This document shows positions 36,493-42,151 of a DNA stretch of 42,151 nucleotides, one piece after another. The position numbers were made by a program, and so were the translations under genes. The notes under the pieces were generated by a model. That model had not been told where the DNA came from. It made no database searches and saw only the letters and a list, made by a program, of their open reading frames with translations. How positions within the stretch are numbered: the first letter of the stretch is position 1; the number at the start of each line of letters is the position of its first letter. The DNA is from Prevotella sp. UBA5387 (GTDB lineage: Bacteria > Bacteroidota > Bacteroidia > Bacteroidales > Bacteroidaceae). The stretch is from the NCBI GenBank assembly GCA_002407775.1, contig DHOP01000013.1, positions 1 through 42,151 of the forward strand. Reading direction: 5' to 3'.

Positions 36493-37479
36493 ATGAACAC
36501 ATTAAGAAAGATGTTTTTTGCTCTGTTGCTATTGGCAAGTGGACTAACTATAGCTGCCCAGGAAGCAACCGAAGACCCTGATGTTAAGTATGCCGCCGAA
36601 CTTTTAAAGCCAGAGACAGTAGCCCCCGACTTTAAAATCTTAAACAATGATAATGCCAAGGACGTTTCATTGAGTCAGTTCCGTGGACAGTTTGTTGTGG
36701 TGGAATTTTGGGCATCATGGTGTCCCGACTGCCGCAAGGACATTCCCGAGGTAAAAAAACTTGTGGAGAATTATGGCAATAAGGGGGTGAAGTTCATTGG
36801 CGTATCATTTGATACCGACAAAACCGCATGGAAATCCTGCATCGAGAAAAACGGCATGGATTGGCTGCATAGTAGCGAATTGAAGAAGTGGAAAGCAGGA
36901 ACACAGATTGATAAAGATTACAAGGTAAACTGGATTCCGACATATTATCTCATCTGCCCAGAGGGAAAGGTTATTCTTGGCACAGTACAGCATCAGAAGA
37001 TTGCTGCTAAACTCGCCAACTTGGAGGCCAAAGGTTTGTTGAAAGTCAATGGCAGTGACTGCAAGAACGACAGTTGCGGTATGGCAAAGGGCAAAAACTT
37101 AGTGTCTGGAATGAATTGCAAGAAAGACAGCTGTGGCATGGGCAATGGAATGAATTGCAAGGAACACATGAAAGGTATGGCCAAAGGCAAGGCCTGTGCT
37201 GCTGGCATGAACTGCAAAAAAGACAGCTGTGGTATGGCAAAGGGCAAAGCTTGTGATTGTGGAATGAAATGCAAGAAAAGCAAGGCCGGCATGGACAATG
37301 GAAAAGCATGCGCCCACGGAATGAATTGCAAAGAACACATGAAAGGCATGGCCGAGGGTAAGGCCTGTGCCGCTGACAAGAACTGCAAAAAACAACAGAC
37401 TGCTACCAAAGCCAGCAAGAAGACTGTTACAAAGAAAAGCACTGTTACAAAGAAAAGCACTGTTACAAAGAAAAAATAA
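36493..37479 (+). CDS. TlpA-like thioredoxin with a Cys/Met/Lys-rich tandem-repeat tail
   Basis: A 328-residue secreted protein. The signal peptide is about residues 1-22 (TIAA-Q). A thioredoxin-fold AhpC/TlpA-type domain (about 40-185) has the active site WCPDC (C77, C80) and the cis-Pro segment WIPTYY (147-152). From residue 187 the protein becomes a run of 19-residue repeats based on GMNCKxxxxGMAKGKACxx: starts at 187, 206 (six residues short), 219, 238, 257, 276 and a partial at 295. Residues 187-300 hold 15 Cys and 13 Met. The tail (187-328) has 34 Lys and no aromatic residue, Ile, Pro or Arg. It ends in three TVTKKS-type repeats. Soft-metal binding (copper, silver, mercury) or redox buffering are possible roles, but function is unknown. 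A stem-loop separates it from the ABC gene that follows. Confidence 0.85.
   Translation: MNTLRKMFFALLLLASGLTIAAQEATEDPDVKYAAELLKPETVAPDFKILNNDNAKDVSLSQFRGQFVVVEFWASWCPDCRKDIPEVKKLVENYGNKGVKFIGVSFDTDKTAWKSCIEKNGMDWLHSSELKKWKAGTQIDKDYKVNWIPTYYLICPEGKVILGTVQHQKIAAKLANLEAKGLLKVNGSDCKNDSCGMAKGKNLVSGMNCKKDSCGMGNGMNCKEHMKGMAKGKACAAGMNCKKDSCGMAKGKACDCGMKCKKSKAGMDNGKACAHGMNCKEHMKGMAEGKACAADKNCKKQQTATKASKKTVTKKSTVTKKSTVTKKK
37051..37392 (+). repeat. In-frame 57-bp tandem repeats coding for the Cys/Met-rich tail
   Basis: About six units of 57 bases (19 codons) in the 3-prime part of the thioredoxin gene. The second unit lacks 18 bases. Two unit types alternate, one with KKDSC and one with KEHMK after GMNC. 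All length changes are multiples of three, so the frame is kept. Confidence 0.85.
37423..37476 (+). repeat. Three 18-bp repeats coding for TVTKKS
   Basis: Three direct copies of ACTGTTACAAAGAAAAGC, the last changed only in its final codon, encode the lysine-rich C-terminus of the thioredoxin-like protein. Near-identity at DNA level suggests recent duplication. Confidence 0.88.
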
Positions 37480-37502
37480 CGGGAAAAATCCTGTCATTAT
37501 TT

Positions 37503-37530
37503 GTCAAGCGTGCAACTTTGTGCGCTTGAC
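37503..37530 (+). other. Stem-loop between the thioredoxin and ABC ATPase genes
   Basis: GTCAAGCG and CGCTTGAC form a perfect 8-bp stem around 12 bases that can pair further. No T-run follows. It may be a weak terminator or a message-stabilising hairpin, and the ABC gene starts 16 bases later. Confidence 0.5.
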
Positions 37531-37545
37531 CATCGTCTATAAAGC

Positions 37546-38268
37546 ATGATGATACATCTAAAGGACATCAACAAGACCTATCAAGGCGCCCAACCGCTCC
37601 ATGTACTCAAAGGCATCAACCTCGACATCGAGGAAGGAGAATTTGTCTCGATCATGGGGTCATCGGGCTCAGGCAAGTCAACACTGCTCAATATTCTTGG
37701 AATTCTCGACAACTACGACAGTGGCGAATATATCCTAGGAGGTGAGCTCATTAAAGATCTCAGCGAGAAACGTGCAGCCAACTATCGTAACAGGTTTATT
37801 GGCTTTATCTTTCAGAGCTTTAACCTCATCGGGTTCAAGACCGCAGTGGAGAATGTTGAACTGCCGCTCTTCTATCAAGGAGTGTCACGCCGTAAGCGCC
37901 ATCAGCAGGCATTGGAATATCTCGAGCGCCTAGAGCTGCTGCCATGGGCCAATCACTATCCCAACGAAATGTCAGGAGGGCAGAAGCAGCGCGTAGCCAT
38001 CGCACGTGCGCTCATCACAAATCCGAAAGTCATTCTAGCCGATGAGCCAACAGGTGCCTTAGACTCCAAGACATCATTGGAAGTGATGAAACTGCTCAAA
38101 AAGCTGAATGCCGAGGACCACAAGACCATTGTCGTAGTGACACATGAAAGTGGCGTGGCCAACGCTACCGATAAAATCATCCATATCAAGGATGGTATCA
38201 TAGGAAACATCGAGGTGAATCTTGATCACGATGCATCACCATTCGGAGTGAACGGAGTAATGAAGTAA
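37546..38268 (+). CDS. MacB/LolD-type ABC transporter ATPase
   Basis: A 240-residue cytoplasmic ATPase that would power the two FtsX-type permeases downstream. Walker A is GSSGSGKST (38-46), the Q-loop is FIFQSFNL (87-94), the signature MSGGQ is at 142-146 and Walker B VILADE at 162-167. The His of the switch is in VVVTHE. The length is typical of the LolD/MacB ATPase group. A second ATG directly follows the first, so the start could be one codon later. The stop codon falls within three tandem copies of AGTAATGA (38256-38279). A 125-bp gap precedes the first permease. Confidence 0.93.
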   Translation: MMIHLKDINKTYQGAQPLHVLKGINLDIEEGEFVSIMGSSGSGKSTLLNILGILDNYDSGEYILGGELIKDLSEKRAANYRNRFIGFIFQSFNLIGFKTAVENVELPLFYQGVSRRKRHQQALEYLERLELLPWANHYPNEMSGGQKQRVAIARALITNPKVILADEPTGALDSKTSLEVMKLLKKLNAEDHKTIVVVTHESGVANATDKIIHIKDGIIGNIEVNLDHDASPFGVNGVMK

Positions 38269-38279
38269 TGAAGTAATGA
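38256..38279 (+). repeat. Three tandem copies of AGTAATGA across the ATPase stop codon
   Basis: An exact 8-base unit repeated three times. Since 8 is not a multiple of 3, a change in copy number would alter the last codons of the ATPase gene and where it ends. Each unit contains overlapping ATG and stop triplets (ATGA, TAATGA). Confidence 0.7.
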
Positions 38280-38393
38280 TCTACTCTAGCCTCTACAATA
38301 TCTATATGAGAGGATTAGAAAGATCTTCGCTTATTTCTGCCTTCAAAAAACGAGCCCCTTACCAGATTAAATAAACTCATAATACCTTCTACT

Positions 38394-39653
38394 TTGCTAG
38401 ATATTCTTGAAGAAATATGGTCCACCGCACGACGAAATAAGTTGCGTACCACACTCACTGGGTTTGCAGTGGCGTGGGGAATCTTTATGCTTCTTTTCTT
38501 GTTGGGGTCTGGCAACGGCTTGATTAATGCATCACTGCAAAACAACGACCGTTGGCTGGACAACTCAATGATGGTAGGTGGTGGCACAACCTCTAAGGCA
38601 TACAAGGGCTTCGTCGAAGGAAGACCGATAGAACTCCAGGACAAAGACATGCAAACCACAACCCGTCAGCATAATGATGTGGTCACCGACCTCGGTGCGC
38701 AAATATCTCAAGATGCCGTGCAAATTACCTATGGAGAAAACTATGTGAGTAGTTCCCTACAGGGGGTATATCCCAATTTGGAACAGATTAACAAGATTGA
38801 GATGCTCCATGGACGTTTTGTCAACGACATAGATAATAAGCAACAGCGCAAATCACTCATTCTAAGTGAGAACCAAGCCAAAGAGTTAGTGAACGGAGAC
38901 ATCGGACAACTCATCGGCAAGACCGTCAAATTGGACAACTCTGCCTTTCAAATCGCAGGCATATACAAAAGCGATCAAATGGGTATGAACACTGATGCCT
39001 ATTGCGCTTTCAACACACTACGTACATTATATAATAAGGGAGATAAAGTAGGCAGAATCGTTTTTACTTTTCATGGCTTGAATAGCGTGGCAGAAAACGA
39101 CACTTTCGAAAAACAATATAAGGCTGACTTAAACGAAAATCATCATGCTGCACCTAATGATGAAGATGCCGTTTGGATCTGGAATCGTTTCACACAAAAC
39201 CTCCAAATGAACCAAGGCATGAGTATTATCCGCATGGCTCTTTGGATCATTGGCCTCTTCACATTGCTCTCAGGTGTAGTTGGAGTCAGCAATATCATGC
39301 TGATAACAGTGAAGGAACGTACTCGTGAGTTTGGCATTCGCAAGGCCATTGGCGCAACACCTTGGTCCATTCTTAGACTTATTATCATTGAAAGCGTCAT
39401 CATCACGACATTCTTCGGATATATAGGGATGGTTCTTGGCATAGCCGCCAACCAATATATGGATGCTACCGCGGGACATCAACAAGTAGATGCTGGCTTG
39501 TTCAAGGCTGCAATGTTTGTCAATCCCACAGTGGGACTGGACGTTTGTATTGAGGCGACCATTGTGATGATTATTGCTGGAACTATTGCCGGTGCAATCC
39601 CTGCTCGTAAAGCAGCGCGAATCAGGCCTATAGAGGCATTGCGTGCAGAATAA
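38394..39653 (+). CDS. MacB/FtsX-type ABC permease, first of two
   Basis: A 419-residue inner-membrane permease. One helix lies near the N-terminus (about 22-42), followed by a large periplasmic MacB-like domain (about 45-270) and three C-terminal helices with the FtsX motif VGVSNIMLITVKERTREFGIRKAIGATP. It would pair with the second permease as a heterodimer on the upstream ATPase. The start is a TTG giving MLDILEEIWSTARRNKLRT, which matches the usual N-terminus of these proteins. It lies 16 bp before the second permease. Efflux of peptides, toxins or lipophilic compounds is likely; the substrate is unknown. Confidence 0.9.
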   Translation: MLDILEEIWSTARRNKLRTTLTGFAVAWGIFMLLFLLGSGNGLINASLQNNDRWLDNSMMVGGGTTSKAYKGFVEGRPIELQDKDMQTTTRQHNDVVTDLGAQISQDAVQITYGENYVSSSLQGVYPNLEQINKIEMLHGRFVNDIDNKQQRKSLILSENQAKELVNGDIGQLIGKTVKLDNSAFQIAGIYKSDQMGMNTDAYCAFNTLRTLYNKGDKVGRIVFTFHGLNSVAENDTFEKQYKADLNENHHAAPNDEDAVWIWNRFTQNLQMNQGMSIIRMALWIIGLFTLLSGVVGVSNIMLITVKERTREFGIRKAIGATPWSILRLIIIESVIITTFFGYIGMVLGIAANQYMDATAGHQQVDAGLFKAAMFVNPTVGLDVCIEATIVMIIAGTIAGAIPARKAARIRPIEALRAE

Positions 39654-39669
39654 TATAGGAAAAGGTTAG

Positions 39670-40914
39670 ATGAAGATCGACATAGATACATACCGCGAGA
39701 TTCTCGACACGCTGACACGAAATAAGACGCGTTCATTCCTCACAGGCTTCGGCGTTTTCTGGGGAGTATTCATGCTTGTGGCACTCATTGGAGGAGGTGC
39801 AGGACTGAAGGAACTGCTGACTAAAAATTTCGAGGGCTTCGCTACCAATTCTTCCATCGTTTTTGCGCAGAACACTACTAAGCCCTGGGACGGCTTCCGA
39901 AAGGGTCGGCAGTGGCATATGGTTTACAAAGACGTCGATCGTTTTAAGTCCCAAATTCCTGAATTAGAGGTTGTCACGCCAATGACCTCGATATGGGGAC
40001 GTAAGGTTGTCTTTGGCGATAAGGTCTTCACAGGATCTGTAAAAGGTATGCTGCCTGAATATGCAAAGATAGAAGCACCCAAGATGTATTATGGACGCTA
40101 CATCAATAATATGGACATCGCTCAGGCCAGAAAGGTCTGTGTGATCGGCAAAAAGGTATATAAGACTCTCTTCCCTGGTGGTGGCGATCCCACTGGACAG
40201 CTTGTTCGGTTGGACTCTATGTATTTTAAGGTGATTGGCGTGGACTATAATGCAGGCAACATGAACGTCAACGGCTCTGCCGAAGAATCTATTAGCATTC
40301 CGCTTTCCATCATGCAGAAAGCATATAATCTAGGAGATGAGATACATTTGATATGTGTCACAGGTAAACCTGGTGTCACGCTGAGTGAGGTTTCACAGCA
40401 TATGCGTGAAGTCATTGCCAGGGCGCACAGAGTAGATCCCACCGATGAGAAAGCTATTACTGTGTTTAATACCGAGGTGCTCTTTGGCATGTTAGACAGC
40501 CTTTTCAAAGGGGTCAACTTCCTAGTTTGGCTTGTCGGCATCGGCACTCTGTTTGCAGGAGCCATCGGTGTGTCAAACATCATGATGGTTACCGTGCGTG
40601 AACGCACCACCGAGATTGGCATTCGACGAGCAATTGGCGCCACTCCACGCATGATTTTATCACAGATTGTCTCCGAGAGTATTATCCTCACGGCAGTCGC
40701 CGGAATGAGCGGCATCCTCTTTGCCGTCATTATACTTCAGATGCTCGAGGTAGGAAATACTACTGATGGCATAGTCTCCGCACACTTTCAAGTGGGCTTC
40801 TGGACTGCCCTAGGGTCTGTTGCGCTACTCAGTGTTCTTGGTGTTCTCGCGGGATTGGCACCCTCATTACGTGCCATGAGCATCAAACCTGTAGATGCAA
40901 TGAGAGACGAGTAA
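39670..40914 (+). CDS. MacB/FtsX-type ABC permease, second of two
   Basis: A 414-residue permease with the same plan as its neighbour: N-terminal helix (about 25-46), periplasmic domain and three C-terminal helices. The FtsX segment reads IGVSNIMMVTVRERTTEIGIRRAIGATP. The two permeases are related but clearly diverged, which suits a heterodimer. An AAAGG lies nine bases before the ATG. It is followed after 50 bp by the periplasmic adaptor. Confidence 0.92.
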   Translation: MKIDIDTYREILDTLTRNKTRSFLTGFGVFWGVFMLVALIGGGAGLKELLTKNFEGFATNSSIVFAQNTTKPWDGFRKGRQWHMVYKDVDRFKSQIPELEVVTPMTSIWGRKVVFGDKVFTGSVKGMLPEYAKIEAPKMYYGRYINNMDIAQARKVCVIGKKVYKTLFPGGGDPTGQLVRLDSMYFKVIGVDYNAGNMNVNGSAEESISIPLSIMQKAYNLGDEIHLICVTGKPGVTLSEVSQHMREVIARAHRVDPTDEKAITVFNTEVLFGMLDSLFKGVNFLVWLVGIGTLFAGAIGVSNIMMVTVRERTTEIGIRRAIGATPRMILSQIVSESIILTAVAGMSGILFAVIILQMLEVGNTTDGIVSAHFQVGFWTALGSVALLSVLGVLAGLAPSLRAMSIKPVDAMRDE

Positions 40915-40964
40915 GATGAAAACATTTAATGTAGATAGGACATACAACTGAAAATATCACGATC

Positions 40965-42080
40965 ATGAAGAAATATTACAAGTTTATCATTGCGGCCATC
41001 GTGCTGCTAATCTTTATTGGTACATTCGTTTTCTTGTGGATGAAGAGCCGTCCTCAACCAGTGGCATACGAAGAGTTCACTCCCAAGGTGATGGACCTCA
41101 GTAAATCGACTGTCGTCACTGGCAAGATTGAGCCAAGAAACGAGGTAAACGTAAAGCCTCAAATATCGGGAATCATCACCGAAATCTACAAAGAGTCCGG
41201 ACAGATGGTCAACCAAGGGGAGGTAATTGCCAAGGTTAAGGTTATTCCCGACATGGGACAGCTATCGGCAGCACAGGCACGTGTGCGCTCCGCAAGCATC
41301 AATGTAGGACAGGCCAAGGTGGACTACGACCGTGTAAAGGCGCTTTATGACAAGGGGTTGATTAGCGGAGACGAGTTCGACCAGAAGCGTAAGGCTTATC
41401 ACCAAGCCCAAGAAGAGGTGCGAGCCTCTAATGATAACTTGGAGGTTGTTCGTAATGGTGTTTCCTCTCAGAATGCCCAAACGAGTAGTACGCTAGTGCG
41501 CTCGACGATTAGCGGACTCATTCTAGATGTTCCTGTTAAGATTGGTAACACTGTCATCCTAGCCAACACCTTCAATGATGGTACCACCATCGCCACCATT
41601 GCAAACATGGGCGACCTCATCTTCCGTGGCAATGTGGACGAGACGGAAGTAGGCAATATTGTACAAGGCATGCCTATGAAGATCACCATTGGTGCGCTGC
41701 AGGATGAGAAACTCATGGCTTCTTTGGAATATATCTCCCCAAAGGCAGTAGAGAACAATGGTGCAAACCAGTTTGAGATCAAAGCAGCAATACACACCGG
41801 AGTTAATTCACGTATCCGCTCCGGATACAGCGCCAATGCCGAGATAGTGCTAGCCGAAGCTAAGCAGGTGCTTACGTTACCAGAAAGTGCCATCGAATTT
41901 AGTGGCAGCGACACTTACATCTACATTGTCAGCGGTTCTGGCGAAAGTAAAACCTACACTAAGCGAAAGGTTGTCACGGGCTTGAGCGATGGCATCAACA
42001 TAGAGATAAAGTCCGGTTTGAAGAAAAGTGACCTTGTGCGTGGGCCTAAGATCGTGAAGGAAACCCCAGAAGAAAAATAA
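40965..42080 (+). CDS. MacA/HlyD-type periplasmic adaptor subunit
   Basis: A 371-residue membrane-fusion protein that would join the ABC permeases to an outer-membrane channel. One N-terminal membrane helix (about 7-26) anchors it. A lipoyl/barrel-sandwich half (about 57-85, KPQISGIITEIYKESGQMVNQGEVI) leads into a helical hairpin (about 90-155), then the second lipoyl half (STISGLILDVPVKIGNTV) and a beta-barrel domain. It lacks a lipobox. In complete systems of this type a TolC-like gene often lies next to it; here the window ends 71 bases later in the repeated sequence, so TolC may be elsewhere or beyond the element. Confidence 0.92.
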   Translation: MKKYYKFIIAAIVLLIFIGTFVFLWMKSRPQPVAYEEFTPKVMDLSKSTVVTGKIEPRNEVNVKPQISGIITEIYKESGQMVNQGEVIAKVKVIPDMGQLSAAQARVRSASINVGQAKVDYDRVKALYDKGLISGDEFDQKRKAYHQAQEEVRASNDNLEVVRNGVSSQNAQTSSTLVRSTISGLILDVPVKIGNTVILANTFNDGTTIATIANMGDLIFRGNVDETEVGNIVQGMPMKITIGALQDEKLMASLEYISPKAVENNGANQFEIKAAIHTGVNSRIRSGYSANAEIVLAEAKQVLTLPESAIEFSGSDTYIYIVSGSGESKTYTKRKVVTGLSDGINIEIKSGLKKSDLVRGPKIVKETPEEK

Positions 42081-42128
42081 CAATCGACAGATGACCATAA
42101 TGTGATCATCTAGAGAAACTATAAAAAC

Positions 42129-42150
42129 AAGAGGGTGTGTCAAAACAGGC
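42129..42150. repeat. Right copy of the 22-bp terminal inverted repeat
   Basis: Exact inverted match to positions 1-22. It lies 49 bases after the adaptor stop codon, past a small hairpin (AGATGA/TCATCT, 42087-42110). Together with the left copy it suggests that both ends of this contig run into the same dispersed element. Confidence 0.7.
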
Positions 42151-42151
42151 A

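Noticed and set aside
36993..37460. 155-codon minus-strand frame under the thioredoxin tail, repetitive and rich in Phe, Leu, Pro and Ala
   Set aside because: It is the complement of the Cys/Met repeat. The plus frame has a signal peptide and thioredoxin domain in continuity with the repeat, so the antisense frame is a by-product.

Overview
This window looks like a chromosomal contig from a Bacteroidales bacterium, most likely Prevotella or a close relative. The evidence is two SusC/SusD pairs, SusE/SusF lipoproteins, a GH97 SusB, an ECF-sigma/FecR pair coupled to an STN-bearing TonB transducer, promoters of the Bacteroidetes TAnnTTTG type, and a Prevotella-style C-terminal secretion tail on the amylase. 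No tRNA, rRNA, CRISPR array or transposase gene was seen. The genus is an inference from gene content.

Region 1 (about 1-23.3 kb) is a complete starch utilisation locus. On the minus strand lie malQ (CBM20-GH77), susB (GH97), a type I pullulanase and susA (GH13). A PAP2 phosphatase, an MFS sugar transporter and a LacI-family regulator also lie on the minus strand. The plus strand carries susC-susD-susE-susF and then a secreted GH13 alpha-amylase. The outer-membrane SusCDEF complex would bind and import malto-oligosaccharides. The amylase would cut starch outside the cell. SusA, the pullulanase and SusB would finish digestion in the periplasm. The MFS protein would import the products and MalQ would process them in the cytoplasm. 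No SusR is present. The same 14-bp palindrome (TGCAATCGTTTGCA) precedes both malQ and susC, 54-55 bp upstream of a TAnnTTTG element in each case, which suggests that the LacI-type protein controls both transcription units, perhaps as an activator.

Region 2 (about 23.3-32.7 kb, all minus strand) has an ECF sigma factor, a FecR anti-sigma factor, a second SusC with an STN signalling domain and a second SusD. A GH31 alpha-glucosidase follows beyond a strong hairpin.

Region 3 (about 32.9-42.1 kb) starts with a DJ-1/PfpI protein (minus strand) divergent from NAD kinase. Next come, on the plus strand, an ABC exporter, an unusual TlpA-like thioredoxin with a 19-residue Cys/Met/Lys-rich tandem repeat tail, and a MacAB-like efflux set (ATPase, two permeases, periplasmic adaptor). 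No TolC gene follows before the window ends.

The two window ends carry the same 22-bp sequence in inverted orientation, probably the ends of a dispersed insertion element. Two arrays of one 22-bp iteron-like repeat (4 and 5 copies) sit in separate intergenic regions. The least familiar items are the thioredoxin with its Cys/Met tail, the paired operators, the 22-bp arrays and the swap of the usual SusG lipoprotein for an apparent type IX-secreted amylase with CBM26. All counts were made by hand.
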